NCBI RefSeq assembly: GCF_014196195.1
Contig: NZ_JACIDF010000002.1
Span: forward strand, 310,001 to 374,000
Source: Anoxybacteroides rupiense
GTDB taxonomy: Bacteria; Bacillota; Bacilli; Bacillales; Anoxybacillaceae
Direction: 5' to 3'
DNA length: 64,000 nucleotides
Shown: piece after piece, positions 46,758 through 54,848 of the stretch
Layout: each line of letters starts with the position of its first letter
Position numbering within the stretch: position 1 is the stretch's first letter
Notes under the pieces: model-generated
What the model was told of the DNA's origin: nothing
The model's database searches: none
The model's input: only the letters and a program-made list of their open reading frames with translations
Translations under genes and position numbers: made by a program

Positions 46758-46925
46758 TCACCTGAAAGTTTCCCCGCGTTTAAACACAGGTTTCCCCTTG
46801 GGTGGTTCACATGAGTGAACACTCTCCAGAGCTGCGTCAAGCAAGAGTTCTTTTGCCTGAGAGATTCGTGTTGCCACTTGCTCCTTCGGCGCTACAATTT
46901 GTAGTCTCTCCCCTTGCTCTCATTC
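46750..46925 (-). ncRNA. Tandem glycine riboswitch of the gcv operon
   Basis: Two glycine aptamers in a row on the minus strand. The first has GGGGAGAGACTAC, GCGCCGAAGGAGCAA and CTCTCAGGCAAAAG. The second has CTCTGGAGAGTG, CACCCAAGGGGAAAC, and GGGGAAACTTTCAGGTGAAAG ending at GACAGAG. These are the conserved joints of the gcvT element. It sits 70 bases ahead of gcvT and is followed by a terminator, consistent with an ON switch at high glycine. Confidence 0.95.
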
Positions 46926-47163
46926 GCCGGTATATAAAATTCGATAAAAATGGTCAAACTATAGGAAAAGCAGGAAAATAATTTTTTTAACTTTCTAATT
47001 TATTATTATACTACCATTAACATGCGCATAAGAGCAATAAAAATTCGCTGAAAAACAAGAAAAATAACCGAACTTTTTATTTCGTAACCAAGTAAATAAT
47101 TAACAATTAACCGCATATTCAATGTTTCATAAATAAAAATGTTCGTTATTAAAGGAGAAGATA

Positions 47164-48828
47164 ATGATGATCGAAATCGAATTTGATTCATCTTGGCAAG
47201 AATCATTTGTGGAACGAATCGAAAAGGATGGGCCTTGGGCTAGCTGGGAGATGTACCAGCTGGCATTAGAAGCTGCTGAGCATCTGCTCATTCCAGAGTT
47301 TGATGGCTTGCAAGCTCCTAAACATCTGCCTCATCTCACTCCTTTGCCGCATCAGTTGGAGGTTGCAAAGCAGGTGGTTGAACAAATGAACGGCAAAGCA
47401 ATTTTGGCGGATGAAGTAGGACTTGGAAAAACGATCGAAGCGGGTTTGATTTTAAAAGAGTATATGATTCGCGGATTAGTAAAAAAAGTGCTCATCCTCG
47501 TTCCGGCATCCCTCGTTTCCCAATGGGCGATGGAATTAAACGAAAAGTTCTTCATCCCTGCCGTCCCGCAAAAAAAGAGTTACGTTTGGGAACAATGTGA
47601 TGTCGTTGTGTCATCGATCGATACAGCCAAAAGAAATCCTCACCGCGACATCATTTACGAGCAGCAATATGATATGGTCATTATCGATGAAGCGCACAAG
47701 TTAAAAAATAATAAAACAAAAAATTACGAGTTTGTCCAAAATTTAAAAAAGAAGTTTTGTTTATTATTAACGGCTACTCCTATCCAAAATCGGATAGAGG
47801 AAATTTTCCATCTTGTTTCATTGTTGAAGCCTGGACATTTAGGAAATGCCACTTACTTTGCTGAAACATATGGAAAAGAGCGGTCATTACAGACAGATGA
47901 GCATTTAAAAGCGCTTGTAAATAAAGTAATGATCCGAAACCGGCGTGCCAATACCGGCATTGAATGGTCGAAGCGCCATGTCGAAACCGTCATGATTGAC
48001 TTTTCAAAAGAAGAGCGCGAACTATACGAAGCTGTACAAATGCTGAAATCTAATGGCGCTATGCTTAACAGTCAGTTTTCGCTCATCACGATGCTTCGTG
48101 AAGCTTGTAGCAGCCGCGAAGCCCTGTTTTTCACCCTTAAAAACATGATCAACAAATACGAAGGAAATATCCCTTCATATTTTCAAGCACTAATGGAAAA
48201 AATCAATGCTGTCACTGCCAATTCCAAGGCCGAAAAAGCTTTGGAACTCATTCGCCGCATTGATGACAAAGTCATTATTTTCACCGAATATCGAGCGACC
48301 CAATTGTACTTACAATGGTTTTTACAGCAAAATGGCATTTCTTCTGTTCCCTTTCGCGGAGGATTTAAACGCGGCAAAAAAGACTGGATGAAAGAACTGT
48401 TTAAAAATCGTGTCCAAGTTCTTATTGCAACTGAAGCTGGAGGCGAAGGAATCAATTTGCAGTTTTGTCATCATGTCATTAACTACGATTTGCCTTGGAA
48501 TCCAATGCGCCTCGAGCAGCGAATTGGACGTGTGCATCGTCTAGGGCAAACAAAGGATGTTCACATTTACAATTTCGCTGTTAGAAATACAGTAGAAGAG
48601 CATATTTTAAAGCTTCTTTATGACAAAATCCGCTTATTTGAACGAGTGGTTGGTGAATTAGACGATATTTTAACTAAAATGAATATGAATAACCTAGAAA
48701 ATTATTTGCATGATATATTCTTTCATTCACACAATGAACGGGAAATGCAAATCAAAATGGAAAATCTAACTTCTATGATTGATTTGGCTGATCAACTAAC
48801 AAAGGGGGAGCACTATGCAGCAAAATGA
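47164..48828 (+). CDS. yqhH: SNF2-family DNA/RNA helicase YqhH
   Basis: 554 residues. SNF2 helicase core: Walker A ADEVGLGKTIEAGLIL, VLILVPASLVSQW, DEAH motif MVIIDEAHKLKN, LLTATPIQN, and the C-terminal half with IIFTEYRATQLYLQWFL, LIATEAGGEGINLQFCHHVINYDLPWNPMRLEQRIGRVHRLGQ. Length and place match B. subtilis YqhH. Biological role not established. AAAGGAG lies before the twin ATGs at 47164/47167. Divergent from the gcv operon. Confidence 0.93.
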   Translation: MMIEIEFDSSWQESFVERIEKDGPWASWEMYQLALEAAEHLLIPEFDGLQAPKHLPHLTPLPHQLEVAKQVVEQMNGKAILADEVGLGKTIEAGLILKEYMIRGLVKKVLILVPASLVSQWAMELNEKFFIPAVPQKKSYVWEQCDVVVSSIDTAKRNPHRDIIYEQQYDMVIIDEAHKLKNNKTKNYEFVQNLKKKFCLLLTATPIQNRIEEIFHLVSLLKPGHLGNATYFAETYGKERSLQTDEHLKALVNKVMIRNRRANTGIEWSKRHVETVMIDFSKEERELYEAVQMLKSNGAMLNSQFSLITMLREACSSREALFFTLKNMINKYEGNIPSYFQALMEKINAVTANSKAEKALELIRRIDDKVIIFTEYRATQLYLQWFLQQNGISSVPFRGGFKRGKKDWMKELFKNRVQVLIATEAGGEGINLQFCHHVINYDLPWNPMRLEQRIGRVHRLGQTKDVHIYNFAVRNTVEEHILKLLYDKIRLFERVVGELDDILTKMNMNNLENYLHDIFFHSHNEREMQIKMENLTSMIDLADQLTKGEHYAAK

Positions 48829-49609
48829 CATTCAACAGTTTCTGAAACGCTATTTTCAAACCAACGATTGCAGCATTGTGGAAGAAACGGACGGCCATCT
48901 CACAGTCCAGCTATCCGTCGAATTAGATAAAGAACTGATGAACCGCCCCTTTTATTGGCATTATATTGAGCGGACAGGCGGCACGCCAGCACCGATGAAG
49001 CTAACGCTTATTACGAAGCAAAATGAGCAAACCCGCTCGCTCACAGGAGAGCGGCTTCATTTCGGATCACCTAGACTTCATCAAATTTTTCAGTCGGCGC
49101 AGCGCCGCGGCAGCTATATTCGTCTTTATGAACAGGCACAAGCAATCGGGCCATCTTCTATTCCGCTCCATCCTTGGCTTGGTTTAAATATGAGGATCTC
49201 CTATCAATGCGATCGAAAAAAAGACCAATTTTTATCTCTTGGCTTACATTTAATCAGCGGGGCGATTGTCGAACAATTTCACGAGAAGCTGCAGCGTCTT
49301 GCGCTGACTCCTAAAATTCCTGACTATTGCTTCACCATTTCGCCCATTATTAAACCAAGCAGCGGCATTGGAAGATTAGAGCAATACGTCAAACGAATCA
49401 TTGACCAAGACGATCATACATGGGCAGAAGAAGCGATCGCACGTTGGCAAGAGGATAAGGCGCTTTTGGACCATTTTTATGAAGATATAGCGGAAAAACC
49501 GGAGTGCTACTATATTGAGGAAGAAGCGCTTGAGGAGCAATATAAGCCAAAAATTACCGTTTCTATTATTAACGGAGGGCTGTTTTATTTGCAGCCGCGC
49601 ACGGCTTAA
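48815..49609 (+). CDS. yqhG: YqhG family protein
   Basis: 264 residues, soluble, no motif of known function visible. Begins QQNDIQQFLKRYFQTNDCSI and has conserved-looking FYWHYIERTGGTP, GSPRLHQIFQSAQRRGSYIRLYEQ and CYYIEEEALEEQYKPKITV. Overlaps the end of yqhH by 14 bases (AAAGGGGGAGC upstream), so the two are translated together and may act together. Orthologue of B. subtilis YqhG, function unknown. Confidence 0.85.
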   Translation: MQQNDIQQFLKRYFQTNDCSIVEETDGHLTVQLSVELDKELMNRPFYWHYIERTGGTPAPMKLTLITKQNEQTRSLTGERLHFGSPRLHQIFQSAQRRGSYIRLYEQAQAIGPSSIPLHPWLGLNMRISYQCDRKKDQFLSLGLHLISGAIVEQFHEKLQRLALTPKIPDYCFTISPIIKPSSGIGRLEQYVKRIIDQDDHTWAEEAIARWQEDKALLDHFYEDIAEKPECYYIEEEALEEQYKPKITVSIINGGLFYLQPRTA

Positions 49610-49760
49610 CTTGACGCTCTTCATTCAACTTAAAGATAGAGCAAGCAGAATCAGAAAAAAAGGAGGAAACCGTTTCAGCATTTGAAAAAATCACCGCTTT
49701 TTTCTTTGTCGTGCGAATGCGGAATATACCTCCAAAAAAGATGGCTTTTTTAAGAAAATA

Positions 49761-51677
49761 GGGGGCTGTCCGAAAAGTCAGTGGAAACTGACTGACGGAC
49801 AGCCCCTTTGTACAAGTTGCAAAAAAACATCACAAAAAAATCGTCTTTTCTTGTAAAATGGAGTTACCACACTACATTTACAGAAAGGACGATTTTTATG
49901 AGTAATCGAACGACTACTCCTCCAGATTATATCATACAACCTTCCCTTTTTCCAGATGAAATAAAGGAGCAGGCTGCTGCAAGTAAACGTGAGCTTGCGC
50001 CTACTTTCAAACCTTACGACAACAAGCAGACTCAAATGATTTTGGATCTCGAAATGTTTATCCCTCCCCATCATGTCGCCCGCGTGATTGATGAAATGAT
50101 CGAAGCGATTCCCGATTCGCAACTGTTCGCGCATTACACCGGAGGCGGTCGCAGTTCCTACCATCCCAAAATGATGCTCAAGGTCATTTTGTATAGCTAT
50201 TCCCAAAAGGTCTATTCCTGTCGTGGCATGGAGAAGCTGCTGCGTGAAAATCTCCCGGCCATGTGGCTGGCCGCCATGCAACAGCCGGATTTCCGTACCC
50301 TCAACGACTTTCGCGGCGTACGCATGAAAGCCCTGATGGATGAGCTGTTTGAAACGATGATTCAACGGCTCCTTGCAGAAAACTATATCACGATGGACAA
50401 CTATTTTCTCGATGGCACCAAGATCGAAGCCGATGCCAACAAGTATTCATTTGTGTGGAAAAAATCTACGCTGCGCTTCGAGGAAAAGCTCCGGGAGAAG
50501 GTACAGGCGACCTTGGCGCACATTCATGCGCTCACGGCTCAGGAAGCCGGAGAAGATCTGTCCCCAGCAGCAGAGGAACTGCCTGCCAAGCTGGAAGAAA
50601 CAGCGGCGGTACTGGAAGAAAAAGTGGACGCTCTTACCGAACAAATGGCGCAAACGGATGACGTGGAAACCCGAAAAGCCTTGCGAAAAGAGCGCAGCCG
50701 CTTGAAACAACCGCTTAAACAAATTCGAGCAGACTTTCTGCCCCGACTGGCCAAGTATGAGCAGCAGAAAGCTCTTTTTGGCGATCGCAACAGCTACTCG
50801 AAAACAGACCCGGATGCGACGTTTATGCGAATGAAGGAAGACCACATGAAAAATGGTCAGCTCAAGCCTGGTTACAATGTGCAAATGGCCACCGAAAACC
50901 AGTTCATTTTGTTTTACAGTATCCATCAACGCCCGACCGATACGCGCTGCTTCATTCCACATATGGAGCAACTGGCAGCGTCTAGCTTGCCGGTGCCGAA
51001 AACCGTCATTGCCGATGCGGGCTATGGCAGTGAAGAAAACTACCTGTATGCGTTAGGGGAAGAAAGAAAGCCGCGATTTGATTTCCTGATTCCGTATAGC
51101 AGTTACATGAAAGAGAAGACGAGACGCTACCAAAAAGACATCCGGCATGCCTCTAACTGGGAATACGAGGAGAGGGATGATCGTTTCATCTGCCCGAATG
51201 GTCGTTATGTACGATTTAAGAAATATCAAACGAAGAAAAACGCATCGGGATTAGAGCAAAGTTTTAAAATCTACGAATGTGAGGACTGCAGCCACTGCCC
51301 GTTGAAACCAAACTGCACGAGGGCAAGGGGCAACCGCCAGGTACACTGGAACACGATATGGGAAGAACTGAAAATAAAAGCCAAACGAGCCCTTGAGGAT
51401 GACGAGAAATCCGCGATTTACGCCCGGCGCAAAGTCGAGGTAGAAAGCGTGTTCGGTCACATCAAGGGCAATCGCGCGTTCCGCAGATTTTCTTTGCGGG
51501 GCCTCGACAAGGTACATGTCGAGTTTGGGATTGTGGCGTTAGCCCACAACATACTGAAAGTAGCAGGTATCCGCCAGCTACTTTCGAAGAAAAATCGAAA
51601 AAATACAAAAGCAAGTGGAGAAAAACGGCTCGTTTTTCTCCACTTGTTTCATTTTAGAGACTTATCAGACAGCCCCC
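49761..51677 (+). mobile_element. IS1182-family insertion sequence, complete
   Basis: 1917 bp between GGGGGCTGTC (49761) and GACAGCCCCC (51677), with imperfect inverted ends continuing inward (CGAAAAGTC versus TGATAAGTC). One transposase gene fills it. I could not see a convincing target duplication: flanks read AAATA and TTAGG. It lies between yqhG and yqzE and splits no gene that I can recognise. Confidence 0.88.
49762..49806 (+). repeat. Palindrome at the left end of the IS
   Basis: GGGGCTGTCCG (49762-49772) and CGGACAGCCCC (49796-49806) are perfect inverted copies. A nested GTCAGT/ACTGAC pair lies inside and TTTG follows. So the outer end itself forms a strong hairpin, likely limiting read-through from outside into the transposase. 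Confidence 0.75.
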
Positions 51678-51688
51678 TTAGGCTGTGA
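49898..51688 (+). CDS. IS1182-family DDE transposase
   Basis: 596 residues. N-terminal DUF772-type domain (FIPPHHVARVIDEMIEAIP, YHPKMMLKVILYSYSQKVYS), a coiled linker (about 175-275) and a DDE core: Asp in FLDGTKIEADANKYSF, Asp in VIADAGYGSEENYLY, Glu in RRKVEVESVFGHIKGNRAFRRF. A zinc-ribbon-like CEDCSHCPLKPNC precedes the last block. ATG at 49898 with AAAGGAC upstream. The frame has no stop inside the element: it reads through the right inverted repeat (SDSPLRL) and stops at 51686-51688 in host DNA. Confidence 0.9.
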   Translation: MSNRTTTPPDYIIQPSLFPDEIKEQAAASKRELAPTFKPYDNKQTQMILDLEMFIPPHHVARVIDEMIEAIPDSQLFAHYTGGGRSSYHPKMMLKVILYSYSQKVYSCRGMEKLLRENLPAMWLAAMQQPDFRTLNDFRGVRMKALMDELFETMIQRLLAENYITMDNYFLDGTKIEADANKYSFVWKKSTLRFEEKLREKVQATLAHIHALTAQEAGEDLSPAAEELPAKLEETAAVLEEKVDALTEQMAQTDDVETRKALRKERSRLKQPLKQIRADFLPRLAKYEQQKALFGDRNSYSKTDPDATFMRMKEDHMKNGQLKPGYNVQMATENQFILFYSIHQRPTDTRCFIPHMEQLAASSLPVPKTVIADAGYGSEENYLYALGEERKPRFDFLIPYSSYMKEKTRRYQKDIRHASNWEYEERDDRFICPNGRYVRFKKYQTKKNASGLEQSFKIYECEDCSHCPLKPNCTRARGNRQVHWNTIWEELKIKAKRALEDDEKSAIYARRKVEVESVFGHIKGNRAFRRFSLRGLDKVHVEFGIVALAHNILKVAGIRQLLSKKNRKNTKASGEKRLVFLHLFHFRDLSDSPLRL

Positions 51689-51793
51689 ACAAACGGTTTC
51701 ATATCATGGCAAATATTAAGATGGTAAGTTACATCTATATGATACTTCTTTCGTCTACCATATGAGTCACTTCGCAATCGAGCATTTTTCTCG

Positions 51794-51973
51794 CTATGAT
51801 TTTCTTCGCCAAAGAAGTTTAAGGGAAAGAGGAATCATTCCAAATAAGCGATATAAAATCGGCTCCTTTCCTTGCTTTCGCTCTTCCCGTCTTTTTTTCC
51901 GTTCTTCCTTTGGCTGATCCATGTAGCGCACCAGTTGTTGAGTAACAAATCGAACATAGTCATTGGCAGACAT
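51794..51973 (-). CDS. yqzE: YqzE-like small protein
   Basis: 59 residues: MSANDYVRFVTQQLVRYMDQPKEERKKRR then a basic stretch and YRLFGMIPLSLKLLWRRK. Matches the YqzE family found after the comG operon in Bacillus. Function unknown; in B. subtilis it is in the competence-linked region. ATG at 51973 with GGCGGTG upstream. Lies 24 bases after aroK. Confidence 0.8.
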   Translation of the reverse strand: MSANDYVRFVTQQLVRYMDQPKEERKKRREERKQGKEPILYRLFGMIPLSLKLLWRRKS

Positions 51974-51997
51974 TCTCACACCGCCTTTTTTTGGCTA

Positions 51998-52513
51998 TTA
52001 GTATTTCCATGGCGGATCGTTTTTAATCATTTTCGTGATTTCATCCACAATTTGTTCAATGCTTTGTCCCGTCGTATCAATGATCCAATCCGCTTCTTGA
52101 TAATACGGCAAACGCTGCTGCCACAGCTCTTCTAAACCTTGACGGTGGTGCTGGGAAAGAAGCGGGCGCGTATCATCATGCTCCAACCTTTTCAAGAGCT
52201 CGGCAAACTCACAATGCAAATAAATTACCGTTCCTGTCCGCTTCATCCAATCACGATTTTCCTTTTGAATGACAATGCCGCCCCCTGTTGTCACAATGAT
52301 CTTATCAAGAGGCAAGGCGCGCAAAAACTCCCTTTCATATTGCCGAAATGCCGCCTCCCCTTCTTCCGCAAAAATGCGCTTAATCGTTTTTCCGATCTGC
52401 TCTTCAATGTATTCGTCTGTATCGATCATCGAAAGGCCTAATCGCTTAGCTAAGCATTGGCCGATCGTGGTTTTTCCAGCTCCCATAAAACCGGTCAAAT
52501 AAATTCGTTGCAT
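51998..52513 (-). CDS. aroK: Shikimate kinase
   Basis: 171 residues. P-loop LTGFMGAGKTTIGQCLAKRL, DTDEYIEEQIGKTIKRIFAEEGEAAFRQYEREFL, GGGIV and the lid arginine in HDDTRPLLS. Phosphorylates shikimate at O3 on the way to chorismate. ATG at 52513 with AAAGGAG upstream. Conserved location downstream of comG. Confidence 0.95.
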   Translation of the reverse strand: MQRIYLTGFMGAGKTTIGQCLAKRLGLSMIDTDEYIEEQIGKTIKRIFAEEGEAAFRQYEREFLRALPLDKIIVTTGGGIVIQKENRDWMKRTGTVIYLHCEFAELLKRLEHDDTRPLLSQHHRQGLEELWQQRLPYYQEADWIIDTTGQSIEQIVDEITKMIKNDPPWKY

Positions 52514-52549
52514 CGTTCGTCTCCTTTTCTTTCGCTTTTTCTCAAACAT

Positions 52550-52975
52550 ACCACATCATCGCTGAATGGTGAACTCCCCTCTTGTTCGTTTGCTACGCTA
52601 AATGCCGCTTGAACTAGAACGAATGGTCTTTGAAAAATCAATAGACGACAATGACGGATTCATATGGCCAAGATCCAAACTGCGCTCGCTTTCGATCGAC
52701 GAATCAGTCTTTGAAGCGGTTCACAGTTGGATTGCCTGCCTCTGCAAAACCAATGGTCACTCGATATGACGCTCCGACGATAAAAAGCTAAATGCTGTTC
52801 ATCGCGGCCATTTGTTGGGACATCCTATTTTTTAATGATGGTAGCTTGATACCCCGAAAGATCGATCATGAGGCTTCCCCCACCTTCCCTTCGTTTGGGG
52901 GTGGGAGACTTCTCGGTAGATGGTGTTAAAGTAGAAGGCTGCATGTGTTTAGCCGACATCACCAAATATGTCCTA
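52550..52975. other. Gap with an IS200/IS605-like hairpin remnant
   Basis: No gene supported. At 52873-52915 the pattern CCCCCA...CGTT...TGGGGGTGGGAGACTTCTC resembles the subterminal hairpins of IS200/IS605 elements. The minus-strand translation around it, STEKSPTPKRREGGGSLM, is a peptide I recall from such ends. No TnpA or TnpB gene is present, so at most an end fragment or a non-autonomous derivative remains. The rest of the interval (52550-52870) shows nothing I recognise. Confidence 0.4.
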
Positions 52976-53362
52976 TCAAAAGCTTTCTTTCCAGTCAAGA
53001 AGCTCCAAATTGGGGAAAGAGACTGTAAATTCAGCCGTATAGCGAACCCCTTCATTGGAAAAAACAGAAACTTTTGCTTTAACTTGATCGTTGCTTAATT
53101 GCTGCCAGCTATATTCCGCTCTGCCATTAGGGTAAACAAACATTCCGTTGTTTGTCTGTTGAGTCGGCACATGGGATGCAATGCTCGCTTTGATGTCGGC
53201 AACAGCCATTTGCATTAATGAATCCGCCTCATACGATTGTTGCTCATCTTTAGCAAATTCCAGCTCCATTTCATATAAACACAGCACATGAAGCAGACAA
53301 AAGAGAAAGACACATGAAAACATGACGGTCATCGGAAAAATCATTCCTTTTTCATTTCTCAC
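52976..53362 (-). CDS. comGG: ComGG, competence pseudopilus minor pseudopilin
   Basis: 128 residues. Hydrophobic N-terminal helix (GMIFPMTVMFSCVFLFCLLHVLCLYEME) in place of a classic prepilin GFTL motif, as in other ComGG. The rest is a variable extracellular domain. Overlaps comGF by 4 bases. Last gene of the comG operon. Confidence 0.85.
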   Translation of the reverse strand: MRNEKGMIFPMTVMFSCVFLFCLLHVLCLYEMELEFAKDEQQSYEADSLMQMAVADIKASIASHVPTQQTNNGMFVYPNGRAEYSWQQLSNDQVKAKVSVFSNEGVRYTAEFTVSFPNLELLDWKESF

Positions 53363-53817
53363 AGCCGCTTCACCTTTATTGGGAAAAATGTAGAAATAAA
53401 CGCTGAATAACGTTTTCCGTCGTTCGCTATTACCACTACTTCCACACCATTTTCCTCCAATTTGTACTGAATGCTAGAAATAGATTGGAGGACAATTTCA
53501 TTCCCTTGACCATTTACTCGCCGACGGATAAACGAGCCATATTGTTCCAAACAAACCTCTTCTCCTCCCCGCTTATACAGATACAGCTTTTCTCCATCGC
53601 TCGCAATCTGTCGAGACTCGCGCACCTCTTGCTTTAATTGCTGAAGAAGTACTTGCCATTCCAAACGATTAAACTGTGGCTGCTTCTCTGTCCGCAGCCA
53701 ACGAATATCCAACAATATTGGAAAAAAGCTAACAATCAACAAAACAACAGATAGCACAATGAGCATCTCAATAATCGTAAAGCCGCGGCTTTGTCTCACT
53801 GTTTTTGTAATATCCAC
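53359..53817 (-). CDS. comGF: ComGF, minor pseudopilin
   Basis: About 152 residues. Prepilin signature SRGFTIIEMLIVLSVVLLIVSFFP (cleavage after Gly), then a globular domain with LEWQVLLQQLKQEVRESRQI and SISSIQYKLEENGVEVV. Start is uncertain: I chose GTG 53817 with GGCGGAAAG upstream; ATG 53847 is in frame but lacks a ribosome site. Overlaps comGE extensively at its 5' end. Confidence 0.85.
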   Translation of the reverse strand: MDITKTVRQSRGFTIIEMLIVLSVVLLIVSFFPILLDIRWLRTEKQPQFNRLEWQVLLQQLKQEVRESRQIASDGEKLYLYKRGGEEVCLEQYGSFIRRRVNGQGNEIVLQSISSIQYKLEENGVEVVVIANDGKRYSAFISTFFPIKVKRL

Positions 53818-54121
53818 ATCTTTCCGCCTTCCTTCCCATATAATCATGCCATTGAATGCAGATTTTCATCACTCCATTTTCGTTGTGACTTCGCAAAACC
53901 TTGTATTCTACTCCTTCAACCACAACGGCTTTTTCTATTACTGGCTCCTGATTTCCCATTTCTTTGTTCAGCAGCTGCTGGGCATGGCTCTTTAATGCTT
54001 GATTTTGCCGCTCCATCATCACTTGAGTAATAGCTGGTAGCAAGATAGCCGTAACAAACAATAAAAGAGACAGCGCTATAACGGTTTCTACTAAGGTAAA
54101 TCCTTTACAGCTTTTGTGCAT
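53768..54121 (-). CDS. comGE: ComGE, minor pseudopilin
   Basis: 117 residues. Prepilin motif KGFTLVETVIALSLLLFVTAILLP. Small globular C-terminal part with two cysteines (KICIQ, ERCGYY). ATG at 54121 behind AAAGGGAG, overlapping the end of comGD by 17 bases. Confidence 0.86.
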   Translation of the reverse strand: MHKSCKGFTLVETVIALSLLLFVTAILLPAITQVMMERQNQALKSHAQQLLNKEMGNQEPVIEKAVVVEGVEYKVLRSHNENGVMKICIQWHDYMGRKAERCGYYKNSETKPRLYDY

Positions 54122-54551
54122 AAAATCTCCCTTTTCCAAGTAAAAATACAACTTTATAAACGGATGACCCCTTTTTAAAAAAGACGGTGCCTGATTTGTT
54201 TACATTTCCGTTCGGCAAAAAAGAAAGGGGGCTTTGCAAGGTTGCCAGCTCAATCATCCATGACGAAGGAAGTTGGCGTTCAATCAACGTCCTTCCGAAT
54301 GTATAGCTTTCTGCAATCCGATATTTCCTTTGACCATTATAAAAGATGAGCATTACAGCTGTTTTATGAGTAAGTGCATATTGCTGTGCATACAACAAAT
54401 CATCTGTCAGCTGCTCAATCACGTATTTCTCCTCACTAGCCTGCAAAAATTGATCCATATGCGGGATACAGACCGCTGTAAGAACGCCGATAACCGTTAA
54501 AACAACGAGCAGCTCGATTAGGGTAAACCCGCGTTTATTTCTCACCCTCAT
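54105..54551 (-). CDS. comGD: ComGD, minor pseudopilin
   Basis: 148 residues. Prepilin motif KRGFTLIELLVVLTVIGVLTAVCIP, GspH-like remainder (LLYAQQYALTHKTAVMLIFYN, SFLPNGNVNKSGTVFF). ATG at 54551 with GGGGAAG upstream; the frame extends upstream only through comGC. Overlaps comGC by 17 bases. Confidence 0.88.
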   Translation of the reverse strand: MRVRNKRGFTLIELLVVLTVIGVLTAVCIPHMDQFLQASEEKYVIEQLTDDLLYAQQYALTHKTAVMLIFYNGQRKYRIAESYTFGRTLIERQLPSSWMIELATLQSPLSFLPNGNVNKSGTVFFKKGSSVYKVVFLLGKGRFYAQKL

Positions 54552-54834
54552 GCACTTCCCCGCTGCTATCGATATAAATGGTGCGGCCGTTAGGGCATTT
54601 ATTCGATTTAATATAATTTCCATCAACAAGCTGTCGGATAGTTGGAAGTGTATCATGCTCCATCTGATAGGCCTTAACCTGTGCTTGCACGGTTTTAACA
54701 AATGCTTCGCATCCTTTATCGTTAATCATTTGGTTATGCTTGACGATATTGGGAATGGCAATAAGCAATAAAACTGAAATCACCATCAAAACGATAAGCA
54801 TCTCGATCAATGTGAATCCTTTTTCTTGCATCAT
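54535..54834 (-). CDS. comGC: ComGC, major pseudopilin
   Basis: 99 residues. Prepilin motif EKGFTLIEMLIVLMVISVLLLIAIPN and the pair of cysteines (KGCEAF, KCPNG) that form the intramolecular disulfide in B. subtilis ComGC. Major subunit of the transformation pseudopilus, processed by ComC. ATG 54834 behind AAAGGAGG; a second ATG follows directly. Confidence 0.94.
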   Translation of the reverse strand: MMQEKGFTLIEMLIVLMVISVLLLIAIPNIVKHNQMINDKGCEAFVKTVQAQVKAYQMEHDTLPTIRQLVDGNYIKSNKCPNGRTIYIDSSGEVHEGEK

Positions 54835-54848
54835 CGGTTCCTCCTTTT

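Noticed and set aside
50447-50971. 174-codon frame antisense to the transposase
   Set aside because: Shadow of the transposase coding frame; no ribosome site.
49757-51681. Target-site duplication of the IS
   Set aside because: Flanks AATA and TTAG do not match; no direct repeat could be defined.
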